Shown: in pieces, positions 11,389-20,673 of the stretch | Numbering within the stretch: the stretch's first letter is position 1 | Layout of the letters: the number at the start of each line of letters is the position of its first letter | Origin: Streptomyces marincola | GTDB lineage: Bacteria; Actinomycetota; Actinomycetes; Streptomycetales; Streptomycetaceae | Direction: 5' to 3' | Length of the DNA stretch: 64,000 bases | Assembly (NCBI RefSeq): GCF_020410765.1 | Contig: NZ_CP084541.1 | Span: 3,166,501-3,230,500, forward strand | Position numbers and translations under genes: made by a program | The notes under the pieces: generated by a model | What the model saw: the letters and a program-made list of their open reading frames with translations, nothing else | Databases searched by the model: none | What the model was told of the DNA's origin: nothing

Positions 11389-12267
11389 TTACATCAGCCC
11401 GCGTTCCAGCAGGTAGTCGAGCTGCGCGCGCACCGAGAGCTCGGCAGCCGGCCAGACCGCGCGGTCGACGTCCGCGTACACGTGCGCGACGATCTCCGCC
11501 GGCGTGCGGTGGCCGCTCTCCAGCGCGGTCTCGACCTGCGCGAGCCGGCGCGCGCGATGCACGAGGTAGTGGTCGAGCGCGCTCTGCGCGTCCCGCAGCA
11601 CGGGCCCGTGCCCCGGAAGCACGGTGCGGACGCCGTCGTCCACGGTCAGCGACCGCAGCCTGCGCAACGAGTCCAGGTAGTCGCCGAGCCGCCCGTCCGG
11701 GTGTGCGACGACCGTGCTGCCCCGGCCGAGCACCGTGTCCCCGGTCAGCACGGCGGCGTCCGCCACCAGCTGGAACGACAGCGAGTCGGACGTGTGCCCG
11801 GGGGTCGGGACCACCCGCAGTTCGAGCCCGCCCGTGGTGATCACGTCACCGGCGCCGAGCCCCTCGTCCCCGAGCCGCAGGCGGGGGTCGAGGGCGCGCA
11901 CCGGCGACCCGGTCAGCTCCGCGAACCGGGCCGCGCCGTCGGCGTGGTCGGGATGCCCGTGGGTCAGCAGGGTCAGCGCGACCCGCCGCCCGGAGCGTTC
12001 GACGGCTTCGAGCACGCGCCGCAGGTGCCCCTCGTCCTCCGGGCCCGGGTCGACGACCACGGCCGCCCGGGCGTCCGGTTCCGCGAGTATCCAGGTGTTC
12101 GTGCCGTCGAGCGTCATCGGCGACGGGTTGGGGGCCAGCACGCACGCGGCCCGTTCCGTCACGGCGCCCTCGATCACACCGGCCTCGGGGGCGCCCGGCT
12201 CCCCCGCGGTCGCCGGCGTGCCCGCGGGTCCTTGCGCGCCGCCGCGCGGCGCGGACGTGTCGTTCAC
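11389..12267 (-). CDS. MBL-fold metallo-hydrolase (LACTB2-like)
   Basis: 292 residues from GTG 12267, overlapping the upstream Nudix stop by GTGA. The metal motif THGHPDHADG (HxHxDH), the TPGHTSDSL His and the GDTVLG Asp are all present. A C-terminal winged-helix segment (about 235-292, GHRTPAEIVAHVYADVD) is typical of LACTB2-like proteins, some of which are RNases. The first 30 residues are Pro/Gly/Ala-rich and probably disordered. The substrate is unknown. Confidence 0.88.
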   Translation of the reverse strand: MNDTSAPRGGAQGPAGTPATAGEPGAPEAGVIEGAVTERAACVLAPNPSPMTLDGTNTWILAEPDARAAVVVDPGPEDEGHLRRVLEAVERSGRRVALTLLTHGHPDHADGAARFAELTGSPVRALDPRLRLGDEGLGAGDVITTGGLELRVVPTPGHTSDSLSFQLVADAAVLTGDTVLGRGSTVVAHPDGRLGDYLDSLRRLRSLTVDDGVRTVLPGHGPVLRDAQSALDHYLVHRARRLAQVETALESGHRTPAEIVAHVYADVDRAVWPAAELSVRAQLDYLLERGLM

Positions 12268-13163
12268 CGGTTCTGCCCCCTGTTGTCGACCGCCGTCCCC
12301 CGTCTTTCGAATTCCTCGTACCCCGGCCAGCTCAGCACAACGTCGCGCCCTTCCACGCGCGCCCGCGCCATGACCGGCGTGACCTCGCGTCCGCGCGCCG
12401 CTGCGAGCGCTGCCGCGACCGTGGGGAACGCGGCGAGGTCGCGCAGGGTGGTGATGGTCGGCGGCAGCATGGGGAGTTCGCCTCGCTCGTAGCCGGCCAC
12501 CGCGTCCGCCGGCCGCAGCCACAGGACGCGGTCGGCCTCGGTCGAGGCGTTCCTGGTCCGCTGGCCGGCCGGCATGGCGGCGAGGAAGAAGTGCGTGTCG
12601 TACCGCCGCTCCTCGAACTCCGGCGTGATCCAGCGGGCCCAGTGCCCGAGCAGGTCGGGGCGCACCACCAGGCCGCGGCGGGCCAGGAAGGTGCCGAACG
12701 CGAGCCGGCCGCTCACCAGGTCCGCCCGGTCCGCCTCCCAGTCCTGGCCGGTGACGTCCGTGACGAGCCGGTCGGGGGTCGGGCCGGCGAGCAGCACCCC
12801 GGCTTCCTCGAACGTCTCCCGCACGGCGGCGAGGACCAGTGCCTCGTCGGCGCCCCCGTCCGCCTCGGCGCCGCCCTCCCCGTCGGGGCCGGCGGGGGCC
12901 GGGCCGGGCGGGCGTGCCGTGCGGCCCGGGGCGCCGTCCCGCGAGTCGACCGCCCCGCCCGGGTAGGCGTACGCCCCCGCGGCGAAGGACATGGAAGCGC
13001 GCCGGCGCAACAGGAACACCTCAAGCACCCCTTCCGTGCCGTCCCGCACCAGCATCACGGTCGCGGCCCGGCGCGGTGGGACGGGGGTCAACTCGCCCCG
13101 GGCGATCGCCCGGACGCGGTCGGGCCAGTTCGCGGGGAACCATTGGCCTCCGGTTGCTGCCAT
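12264..13163 (-). CDS. Nudix hydrolase
   Basis: 299 residues from ATG 13163. The Nudix motif is split by a long insert: YPGGAVDSRDG, about 35 residues rich in Pro/Gly/Ala, then AAVRETFEEAGVLL. This matches the large NUDT19/RNase-like branch common in actinomycetes. Metal-binding Glu residues in RETFEE are intact, so activity is expected, but the substrate is unknown. It is translationally coupled to the MBL gene downstream. Confidence 0.85.
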   Translation of the reverse strand: MAATGGQWFPANWPDRVRAIARGELTPVPPRRAATVMLVRDGTEGVLEVFLLRRRASMSFAAGAYAYPGGAVDSRDGAPGRTARPPGPAPAGPDGEGGAEADGGADEALVLAAVRETFEEAGVLLAGPTPDRLVTDVTGQDWEADRADLVSGRLAFGTFLARRGLVVRPDLLGHWARWITPEFEERRYDTHFFLAAMPAGQRTRNASTEADRVLWLRPADAVAGYERGELPMLPPTITTLRDLAAFPTVAAALAAARGREVTPVMARARVEGRDVVLSWPGYEEFERRGTAVDNRGQNR

Positions 13164-13276
13164 GCCCGGGATGCTACGGCCCCGGCCGCCGTCGCGACAC
13201 CGTCCCCGGCCCCGGTCGTCTCCGTGGGCACGGCCTCCGGCGCGCGCCCCGGCGTTCACCCGGCTTGGGCGCCGGG

Positions 13277-13906
13277 TCACGCCCCTGTGCGCAGCAGGGT
13301 GGTCAGTTCCCCGGCCGGCAGCTCGGTCACGCACACGCGCCTGCCCGGTTCGTGCCTGCGCCCGCCGGCGGCGAGCCCACCGGCGTCCACCGGATCGAAG
13401 CCGACGGCGTGCACCAGGCCGCAGACCAACGCCTTCGCCTCCGCGTCGTCGCCCGACACCGGAAGGGCGAGGCGGTCCGGGTCGCCCGGCGGACGCGCCC
13501 GGTCGCGGAGGTTCGCGGCGAAGGACACGTTGAACGTCTTGATCAGGCGTGACTGCGTGAACGACTGGATTTTTTCGCTCGATGTCGTCGTTCCGTCGTC
13601 CAGGTCCGGATCGTGACCATCACGCCGGGGAAGGTAGTTGCAGGTGTCGATGACGACCTTGCCGCCCAACGCGTCGGCCGGCAGCTCCCGGTACCTGCCC
13701 CAGGGCACGCTCACGACGACCACGTCCCCGAACGCCGCCGCCTGGGCGGCCGTTCCCGCCCGCGTCGCGCCGCCGATGTCCGCGACCAGGCCGGACAGCG
13801 TCCGCGGGTCGCGCGAGTTGGCGACGAGCACTTCGTGACCGAGCCCCGTGAAGAACCGGGCGAGCGTGCCGCCGACCTGCCCCGCGCCGACACAGCCGAT
13901 CCTCAC
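13277..13906 (-). CDS. F420-dependent NADP oxidoreductase-like protein
   Basis: 209 residues from GTG 13906, overlapping the upstream stop by GTGA. The N-terminal RIGCVGAGQVGGTLA is a Rossmann nucleotide-binding loop with the GxGxxG pattern. VANSRDP, VVVSVPWGRY and IDTCNYLP follow, as in NADPH:F420 reductases and the related NAD-binding family. It would pass hydride between NADP and F420 or a related partner. It is coupled to the TPP enzyme, which suggests joint expression, but the shared chemistry is unclear. Confidence 0.8.
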   Translation of the reverse strand: MRIGCVGAGQVGGTLARFFTGLGHEVLVANSRDPRTLSGLVADIGGATRAGTAAQAAAFGDVVVVSVPWGRYRELPADALGGKVVIDTCNYLPRRDGHDPDLDDGTTTSSEKIQSFTQSRLIKTFNVSFAANLRDRARPPGDPDRLALPVSGDDAEAKALVCGLVHAVGFDPVDAGGLAAGGRRHEPGRRVCVTELPAGELTTLLRTGA

Positions 13907-15702
13907 TCCCTGGCTCCCCGCTTCCGGCCCCGACCCGCCTTGCCGAACTGCTGGATCCGGTCCTTCGCGAGCGTCGTGGCGATGGTCGCCCGGCGCGGCT
14001 GCCCCTTCGCGAACGCCTCGGCGAACTTCTTCGCCTGCTTGTACCGCACCTGCCCCGGCATCGGCGGCTCGTCCGGGTCGACATCGACGTCCACCAGCGC
14101 GGGCCCCTTGTGCCGCAGCGCCTCCTTGAGCGCCCTGGCGACGTCCTTGCCCCGCGAGACCTTCGCCCCGAACGCGCCGCAGGCCCGCGCCCAGGCCGCG
14201 AAGTCCGCGACCGGCTCCCGGTACCGCACGCCGTGCTCGGGGTAGCCGAGCACCATCTGCTCCCACAGGATCTGACCGAGCGAGTTGTTGTTGTTGATCA
14301 CGACGGTGACCGGCAGCTTCGCCTGCACGGCGGTGAGGAAGTCCGCCATCAGCATCGAGAACCCGCCGTCACCGACATACGCGATCACCTGCCGGCCGGG
14401 GAACGCGTGCTGCATCGCGATGGCGTACGGCAGCCCGGGCGCCATTGTCGCGAGGTTGCCCGACAGGAAGAACTGCCGGTCGCCGCGGATCGTCCAGTGC
14501 CGGGCGGCCCACGTGGCGATCGTTCCGCTGTCGCAGGTCAGGATGGCGTCGTCCGCCGCCAGCTCGTCCAGCGCGCCCACCACGTACTGCGGCGCCACCG
14601 GGTGGCGCCGCGGCTCCTCAAGCGCCGCCATGTCCCGGCGCCAGCGTTCCATCGCCTTCCGGTACTTGGCGAGGTGTGCGCGGTCCCGCTTCCGGTCGAG
14701 CAGCGGCAGCAGCGCGGCGAGGCCCGCCTTCGCGTCCCCGATCACCGGTACCTCGGTCGGCATGCGCACCCCGGCACGCGCCGCGTCCGCCTCGATCTGC
14801 ACGGTCCGGACCCGGGCCGGGTCCGGCAGGTGCTCGGTGTACGGAAAGTTGGTACCGACCATGAGCAACGTGTCGCACTCATCGATCAGTTGCTCACCCG
14901 GCCGGGTGCCCAGCAGCCCGATCCCGCCGACGGCGAACGGCGAGTCGTCCGGGATGACGGCCTTGCCCGGCAGTGTCTTGATCACCGGCGCCCCCAGCAC
15001 GTCGGCGACGGCGAGCACCTCGTCCCGCGCGCCCAGCGCGCCCGCCCCGGCGAGCACCGCCACCCTGCGCCCGGCGTTCAGCACCTCGGCCGCGGCGAGC
15101 AGATCCGCCTCGCGCGGGACTCCCGGCGGCGCCAGGTACACCGGCGAGGACACCGGCGGCCTGGCCGGCACGACGTGCTGCCACGGATCGGCGTCCGCGT
15201 CGGCCACCTGGATGTCGTTGGGCACCGACAGGTGCGCCACGCCGCGCCGGGCGAGCGCGGCGCGCACCGCGATGTCGACGACCCCGGGCAACTGCGCCGG
15301 GTTGCCGACGACCAGGTTGTACGCGGCCACGTCCTGGAAGAGGTGTTCGAGGTGCACCTCCTGCTGGTAGCCCGTGCCGAGCACGGCCGTCTCCTGCGTA
15401 CCGGTGACCGCGAGCACGGGCACGTGATCCATCTTCGCGTCGTACAGCCCGTTGAGCAGGTGGATCGCCCCGGGCCCCGACGTCGCGAAGCACACGCCGA
15501 GCCGACCGGTCGCCTTGGCATAGCCGGTCGCCATGAAGGCGGCGGCCTCCTCGTGCCGCACGAGGATGAAGCGCACGCGGCGGCGGGCGCGCCGCAGCCC
15601 CTCCATGAGTCCGTTGATCCCGTCCCCCGGCAGGCCGAACACGGTGTCGACCCCCCAGTCGGCGAGCCGGTCCACCAGTGCTTCCGCAGCGATACGTCCC
15701 AT
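13903..15702 (-). CDS. Thiamine-pyrophosphate enzyme, pyruvate dehydrogenase (quinone)/oxidase-like
   Basis: 599 residues from ATG 15702. The three domains of the pyruvate oxidase/acetolactate synthase family are present: N-terminal PYR domain with catalytic Glu51 in RHEEAAAFMATGYAK, a central FAD/nucleotide-type domain, and the C-terminal TPP domain with the GDG motif at residues 444-446 and the NNNN stretch about 25 residues later. A basic C-terminal tail ends the protein. It probably decarboxylates pyruvate to acetate and CO2, passing electrons to quinone as PoxB does. Acetolactate synthase is less likely because no small subunit is nearby. Confidence 0.85.
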   Translation of the reverse strand: MGRIAAEALVDRLADWGVDTVFGLPGDGINGLMEGLRRARRRVRFILVRHEEAAAFMATGYAKATGRLGVCFATSGPGAIHLLNGLYDAKMDHVPVLAVTGTQETAVLGTGYQQEVHLEHLFQDVAAYNLVVGNPAQLPGVVDIAVRAALARRGVAHLSVPNDIQVADADADPWQHVVPARPPVSSPVYLAPPGVPREADLLAAAEVLNAGRRVAVLAGAGALGARDEVLAVADVLGAPVIKTLPGKAVIPDDSPFAVGGIGLLGTRPGEQLIDECDTLLMVGTNFPYTEHLPDPARVRTVQIEADAARAGVRMPTEVPVIGDAKAGLAALLPLLDRKRDRAHLAKYRKAMERWRRDMAALEEPRRHPVAPQYVVGALDELAADDAILTCDSGTIATWAARHWTIRGDRQFFLSGNLATMAPGLPYAIAMQHAFPGRQVIAYVGDGGFSMLMADFLTAVQAKLPVTVVINNNNSLGQILWEQMVLGYPEHGVRYREPVADFAAWARACGAFGAKVSRGKDVARALKEALRHKGPALVDVDVDPDEPPMPGQVRYKQAKKFAEAFAKGQPRRATIATTLAKDRIQQFGKAGRGRKRGARE

Positions 15703-15909
15703 ATGCCCACCCAACGTTCCGCACTCGCACGCCGCAACAGCAGCTAGCCCGGCCGATGCGGACGCGTTCCGTGCCGACGGACGCCGTCGCCGGGACCACG
15801 CGCGGCACGGAGGCACTGTGGTGCTGGAATGGACGGGGAGGTCGCGGCGCCGACCGAAGGACGGGCGCCGCCCCGGGCACACCACGGACGCGCGGAGGAC
15901 ACGGACACC

Positions 15910-17109
15910 ATGACCGACCGGACTCGCAACGACGCCCGCGCCCCGCGCGGGGACCGGGCACCACTCATCCTGGGCAACGAGCCCGGCTCGTTCGCCCACG
16001 GCGTCCTGGCCGAGCGCCACCCGGCCCTGATCCGGCAGGTGCGCGAGGCGTTCCCGTACGGTCCCCGGCAGGCCCGTGCCCTCGACGGCCTGCTCGACGA
16101 GATCACCGGCGACGCCGTCGCCCCACTTCCCACCACGGCCCACGACCACCGCCAGTGGTCGGACTGGGGGCGCGAGCACATCGGACGGCTGTGGTTCGAC
16201 GCGCCGTTCCTCTGGGCGGAAAGCTACTTCTACCGCAGACTGCTCGGCGCCGTCGGGTACTTCGACGACGGCCCGTGGCAGGGCGTCGACCCCTTCGCGC
16301 CGTTCAAGCGCGCGGAGTTGGACGGGACCACCGTGGACGAGGAACTGCGGGCCCTGGACGCGCTCGCCGACGCGCCCGCCGAGGAACGGGCGAACGCCCT
16401 GCTGCTGGCATCACTGTGGGGCAACCGCGCCGACCTCGGCTTCCGCGCCACGGCCGACGAGCCCGCGCCGGGCGAGGCGACCCCGGGCCTGGTCGCGGAC
16501 GACAGCGCCGCGTTGTGGTCGCTGCTGACCGACGCGCATCCCGGAACCGTGGCCGTGGTGGCGGACAACGCGGGGCGCGAACTCGTTCCGGACCTCATCT
16601 TCATCGACCACCTGCTCACGCGCGGGCTCGCGAGGCGGGTGATGATTCACGTGAAACCAACGCCGTACTACGTCTCGGACGCCATGTTGGCGGACGTTCT
16701 CGACTGCCTGCGCCGCCTCGCCGGGGCGCCGGGGGCGGCGGGCCGGATCGGCGGCCGGCTGTGGGACGCCATGGCGACGGGCCAACTGGACGTCCGCACC
16801 CACCCGTTCTTCTGCGCCCCGCTGCCGTACGAGGAGATGCCGCCGGACCTGCGCGAGCAGTTCGCCGCCGCGCGACTCACCATCCTGAAGGGCGACCTCA
16901 ACTACCGCCGCCTCGTGGGCGACCGGCTGTGGGACCCGACCACGCCGTTCGCCGCCGTGACCGCGTACTTCCCCGGCCCGGTCGCGGCGTTGCGCACGCT
17001 GAAGTCGGACGTGATCACGGGGCTGGAACGGGGGACGGTGGACGCCCTGGAACGTTCGGGGGCGACATGGCGCACCAGCGGCACACACGCGTTGATCCAG
17101 GTCGCGTAG
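15910..17109 (+). CDS. DUF89/ARMT1-like damage-control phosphatase family protein
   Basis: 399 residues from ATG 15910, with GGAGG upstream. The C-terminal half has the DUF89 hallmarks DNAGRELVPDLIFIDHLL (metal-binding Asp-Asn) and KGDLNYRRLVGDR. HVKPTPYYVSDAM lies between them. Family members are metal-dependent phosphatases that clear damaged phosphometabolites. Older literature calls the human relative a protein-glutamate methyltransferase. The specific substrate is not inferable. It is divergent from the TPP enzyme across 207 bp and convergent with katG. Confidence 0.82.
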   Translation: MTDRTRNDARAPRGDRAPLILGNEPGSFAHGVLAERHPALIRQVREAFPYGPRQARALDGLLDEITGDAVAPLPTTAHDHRQWSDWGREHIGRLWFDAPFLWAESYFYRRLLGAVGYFDDGPWQGVDPFAPFKRAELDGTTVDEELRALDALADAPAEERANALLLASLWGNRADLGFRATADEPAPGEATPGLVADDSAALWSLLTDAHPGTVAVVADNAGRELVPDLIFIDHLLTRGLARRVMIHVKPTPYYVSDAMLADVLDCLRRLAGAPGAAGRIGGRLWDAMATGQLDVRTHPFFCAPLPYEEMPPDLREQFAAARLTILKGDLNYRRLVGDRLWDPTTPFAAVTAYFPGPVAALRTLKSDVITGLERGTVDALERSGATWRTSGTHALIQVA

Positions 17110-17128
17110 CGGGCCACCGCACAGTGAT

Positions 17129-17160
17129 GTCCGGGTCGACCGGTACCGGCCGACCCGGAC
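17129..17160. terminator. Bidirectional hairpin between ARMT1-like gene and katG
   Basis: Inverted repeat with perfect 10-bp arms (17129-17138 and 17151-17160) between two convergent stop codons. It can serve both strands. Confidence 0.7.
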
Positions 17161-17169
17161 GCGTCACCG

Positions 17170-19401
17170 TCAGACGAGGTCGAACCGGTCCAGGTTCATG
17201 ACCTTGACCCACGCCGCGACGAAGTCGTTGACGAACTTCTCCTTCGCGTCATCGCTCGCGTAGACCTCCGCGAGCGCGCGCAGCTCGGAGTTCGACCCGA
17301 AGACGAGATCCGCGCGGCTGCCGGTCCACTTGACCTCGCCCGTGGCGGAGTCGCGGCCCTCGAACGTGTTCGCGTCCTCGGACACGGACTTCCACGTCGT
17401 GCCCAGGTCGAGCAGGTTGACGAAGAAGTCGTTGGTCAGCGAGCCGGGGTTGGCGGTCAGGACGCCCAGCGACGACTGCGGCGCGGTCACGCCCAGCACG
17501 CGCAGGCCGCCGACGAGGACCGTCAACTCGGGTGCGCTCAGGGTCAGCAGGTTCGCCCGGTCGATGAGCAGGTACTCGGCCGGCAGCCGGCTGCCCTTCC
17601 CGAGGTAGTTGCGGAACCCGTCGGCCACCGGTTCGAGCGCGGCGAACGACTCCACGTCCGTCTGCTCCTGCGACGCGTCGACACGCCCCGGAGTGAAGGG
17701 CACGTCCACGGCGAACCCGCCGTCCTGCGCGGCCCGCTCGACGGCCGCGCTGCCGCCCAGCACGATCAGGTCGGCCAGCGACACGCGCTTGCCGCCGGTC
17801 TGGGCGGCGTTGAAGGACTCCTGGATCTCCTCAAGCGCGCGCAGCACCGTCGCCAGCTGGTCCGGGTCGTTGACCTCCCAGCCGCTCTGCGGCTGGAGGC
17901 GGATGCGCGCGCCGTTGGCGCCGCCCCGCATGTCGCTGCCCCGGTAGGTGGAGGCCGAGGCCCAGGCGGTGGACACCAGCTGGGTGACGGAGAGGCCCGA
18001 GGCGAGGATGCGCTCCTTGAGGGCGGCGATGTCATCGGCGCCGATGGGCTCGTACGTCGCCGCCGGCAGCGGGTCCTGCCACGAAAGCGTCTCCTGGGGC
18101 ACCTCGGGACCGAGGTAACGCACGACCGGGCCCATGTCGCGGTGGGTCAGCTTGAACCACGCGCGGGCGAAGGCGTCCGCGAACTCGTCCGGGTTCTCGT
18201 GGAAGCGGCGCGAGATCCGCTCGTAGGCCGGGTCGAAGCGCAGCGACAGGTCGGTCGTCAGCATCGTCGGGGCGTGGCGCTTGGCGGGGTCGTGGGCGTC
18301 GGGCACGGTGTCCGCCCCGGCGCCGTCCTTCGGCCGCCACTGGTTCGCGCCCGCGGGGCTCTTGAACAGCTCCCACTCGTAGCCGAAGAGGATGTCGAAG
18401 AAGCTGTTGTCCCAGGTGGTCGGGGTGTCCGTCCAGATGCCCTCAAGACCACTGGTGATCGTGTCGGCGCCCTTGCCGGTGCCGTGGCTGTTGCGCCAGC
18501 CGAGGCCCTGCTCCTCGATCGAGGCGGCCTCGGGGTCGGGGCCGACGGCGTCCGCCGGGCCGGCGCCGTGCGTCTTGCCGAAGGTGTGGCCTCCGGCGAT
18601 CAGGGCGACGGTCTCCTCGTCGTTCATCGCCATCCGGCGGAACGTCTCGCGGATGTCGCGCGCGGCGGCGATCGGGTCCGGGTTGCCGTTGGGGCCCTCG
18701 GGGTTGACGTAGATGAGGCCCATCTGCACCGCGCCGAGCGGGCTTTCGAGGTCGCGGTCACCGGTGTAGCGCTCGTCGCCGAGCCAGGTGGTCTCCGGGC
18801 CCCAGTAGACGTCGTCCTCGGGCTCCCACACGTCCTCGCGACCGCCGGCGAACCCGAACGTCTCGAAGCCCATCGACTCCAGCGCGACGTTGCCCGCGAG
18901 AATCATGAGGTCCGCCCACGACAGGCTCTGCCCGTACTTCTTCTTGACCGGCCACAGCAGGCGGCGGGCCTTGTCGAGGTTTCCGTTGTCCGGCCAGCTG
19001 TTGAGGGGCGCGAAACGCTGCTGGCCGGCCCCGGCGCCGCCGCGGCCGTCGCTGATGCGGTAGGTGCCCGCGCTGTGCCACGCCATCCGGATGATGAACG
19101 GCCCGTAGTGGCCGAAGTCGGCCGGCCACCAGTCCTGCGAGGTCGTGAGCACCTCGGCGATGTCCCGCTTCACGGCCGGCAGGTCGAGGCTCTTGAACGC
19201 CTCGGCGTAGTCGAACGTCTCACCCAGCGGGTTCGCGACGGCGGGGTTCTTGGCGAGGATCTTCAGGTTGAGCCGCTCCGGCCACCACTGCTGGTTCCCG
19301 CCGCCCTGCGTCGGGTGCGGGGCGCGCTGGTGCGCGACAGGACAACCGCCCGACCCCTCCGTCTTGGGATCGGTGACGATCGCGTCGGGGTTCTCGGCCA
19401 T
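17170..19401 (-). CDS. katG: Catalase-peroxidase
   Basis: 743 residues, the usual length, from ATG 19401. It degrades hydrogen peroxide and organic peroxides with haem. The distal triad is Arg105, Trp108, His109 (RMAWHSAGTYR). Tyr230 (IYVNPEG) and Met256 are placed to form the Trp-Tyr-Met adduct needed for catalase activity, and the proximal His271 is in GGHTFGKTHG. The duplicated C-terminal domain is complete. The divergent Fur-family gene 312 bp away is the expected regulator, as with catalase-Fur pairs in streptomycetes and mycobacteria. Confidence 0.97.
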   Translation of the reverse strand: MAENPDAIVTDPKTEGSGGCPVAHQRAPHPTQGGGNQQWWPERLNLKILAKNPAVANPLGETFDYAEAFKSLDLPAVKRDIAEVLTTSQDWWPADFGHYGPFIIRMAWHSAGTYRISDGRGGAGAGQQRFAPLNSWPDNGNLDKARRLLWPVKKKYGQSLSWADLMILAGNVALESMGFETFGFAGGREDVWEPEDDVYWGPETTWLGDERYTGDRDLESPLGAVQMGLIYVNPEGPNGNPDPIAAARDIRETFRRMAMNDEETVALIAGGHTFGKTHGAGPADAVGPDPEAASIEEQGLGWRNSHGTGKGADTITSGLEGIWTDTPTTWDNSFFDILFGYEWELFKSPAGANQWRPKDGAGADTVPDAHDPAKRHAPTMLTTDLSLRFDPAYERISRRFHENPDEFADAFARAWFKLTHRDMGPVVRYLGPEVPQETLSWQDPLPAATYEPIGADDIAALKERILASGLSVTQLVSTAWASASTYRGSDMRGGANGARIRLQPQSGWEVNDPDQLATVLRALEEIQESFNAAQTGGKRVSLADLIVLGGSAAVERAAQDGGFAVDVPFTPGRVDASQEQTDVESFAALEPVADGFRNYLGKGSRLPAEYLLIDRANLLTLSAPELTVLVGGLRVLGVTAPQSSLGVLTANPGSLTNDFFVNLLDLGTTWKSVSEDANTFEGRDSATGEVKWTGSRADLVFGSNSELRALAEVYASDDAKEKFVNDFVAAWVKVMNLDRFDLV

Positions 19402-19653
19402 GGGAATCCTCTCGGAGAAAGCGAATGACGGTGCTCAGGATGAGTGGTGGCGGAACAGCCGCGCCACGGGCGTCGGTTGGCGCCCTCTCGGCCGCGCCGG
19501 ACGGGCGGCCACGAGCAAGGAGGGCCGCGACTGCCCTCGACCGGGGCGAGCTCGTACGGTGATGGAGGGAGCCGTCACGTGCCTTTCCCCGTTGTGGTGC
19601 TGTCCCTTGGCTGTCGCCGGAACCGATCCTACGATGGACATATTCCAAGTCAA

Positions 19654-19672
19654 TATGACCACCAGGGTCATA
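19654..19672. promoter_or_regulatory. Perfect palindrome between katG and fur, likely operator
   Basis: TATGACC-ACCAG-GGTCATA, two perfect 7-bp arms, in the 312-bp divergent region, 42 bp before the fur ATG. The surroundings are AT-rich for this genome. Position and symmetry suit a dimeric repressor such as the adjacent Fur-family protein; binding is inferred. Confidence 0.55.
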
Positions 19673-19713
19673 CAAGCTCATTCGTCCGACAATGCACTGT
19701 TAGATTGGTGGCC

Positions 19714-20133
19714 ATGAGTGACCTGCTGGAACGACTGCGCGGGCGCGGCTGGCGAATGACCGCTCAGCGCCGGGTCGTCGCCGAGGTGCTCGATGGCGAG
19801 CACGTCCACCTCACCGCGGACGAGGTGCTCGCGCGCGCGACCGCCCGGCTGCCCGAGATATCCCGGGCGACCGTCTACAACACCCTCGGCGAACTCGTCT
19901 CGCTCGGCGAGGTCCTCGAAGTGGCCACCGACGGGCGCGCCAAGCGTTACGACCCCAACGCCCACCGCCCGCACCACCACTTGGTCTGCTCCGGCTGCGG
20001 CACCATCCGCGACGTGCACCCCACCGGCGACCCCCTCGCCGACCTGCCGGCCTCCGAGCACTTCGGCTTCACCGTCTCGGGCGTAGAGGTCACCTACCGC
20101 GGCCTCTGCCCCACCTGCGCCCCCACCCCCTGA
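19714..20133 (+). CDS. Fur-family peroxide/metal-responsive repressor (CatR/FurA-like)
   Basis: 139 residues; ATG 19714 starts the conserved MSDLLERLRGRGWRMTAQRR. Winged-helix DNA-binding domain (residues 1-80, ISRATVYNTLGELV), metal-sensing His-rich stretch RPHHHLVCSGCG, and two CxxC zinc pairs (CSGC, CPTC). Divergent pairing with katG points to peroxide-sensing repression of catalase-peroxidase (CatR/FurA type) rather than iron control. A longer upstream frame exists but lacks a start signal. Confidence 0.92.
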   Translation: MSDLLERLRGRGWRMTAQRRVVAEVLDGEHVHLTADEVLARATARLPEISRATVYNTLGELVSLGEVLEVATDGRAKRYDPNAHRPHHHLVCSGCGTIRDVHPTGDPLADLPASEHFGFTVSGVEVTYRGLCPTCAPTP

Positions 20134-20291
20134 CCGCGCGCACGGAGAGCGGGCATGAAACCCGGCCCGCGTATCTCAGAACGACAGGCCCCAGCCCGCT
20201 GCGGGCAAGCGGTACTCCCGCCACCGTCCACATCTGCTGACGGCCTGGGCCGAAACCGTCTTCCATGAGTCTTGTGAGCACGCGGCTGGGG

Positions 20292-20633
20292 TCATGACGA
20301 CGCACGAGGTCGACGTTCGCGCGAGACCGAGTACTTCTCCAATATCTCCGCGGTCTGCCCCACGATCCGCTGCTCCGCACGCTCACGGGCTGCTGCGGCG
20401 ATCTCGTTGGGGCCGCATCCCAGCCAGCGCATCACGTTGAGCGCCACGCTGACCATGTCCACTGCTTCGCGTACAGCCGCGTCGCGGTTCTTCGCGAACA
20501 AGTGCTGTTCCAGTTCGTCGAACTGAGCGTCCGACGCCCGGCGGAAGTGGAGCAGCGGCTCGTTCAGCAGGGCCTGGTGAGCCTCGTCCCACGCATCCCA
20601 GAGAGGCTGGAACGGTCCCAATTCCTCGTTCAT
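20292..20633 (-). CDS. Small MazG-like (nucleotide pyrophosphohydrolase-like) protein
   Basis: 113 residues from ATG 20633, weak AAGGGTG upstream. The segment AAVREAVDMVSVALNVMRWLG, then RAEQRIVGQTAEILEKY, resembles the all-helical MazG fold with an acidic metal-binding helix; the full E-ExxE-ExxD set is not obvious. It lies at the start of the accessory block with lower third-position GC than the core. It may be housekeeping-derived cargo. The function is tentative. Confidence 0.55.
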   Translation of the reverse strand: MNEELGPFQPLWDAWDEAHQALLNEPLLHFRRASDAQFDELEQHLFAKNRDAAVREAVDMVSVALNVMRWLGCGPNEIAAAARERAEQRIVGQTAEILEKYSVSRERRPRASS

Positions 20634-20673
20634 GGTGACGCACCCTTCTGCAAGCCAGAGACTGACGAACGCC

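Noticed and set aside
14110..15747. A 545-codon plus-strand frame opposite the TPP enzyme
   Set aside because: Arg/Pro/His-rich translation with no motifs; the minus-strand gene accounts for this region fully.
20134..20300. A third copy of the 43-bp att repeat that would bound the older element on the left
   Set aside because: I searched the gap after fur by eye and saw no matching sequence.
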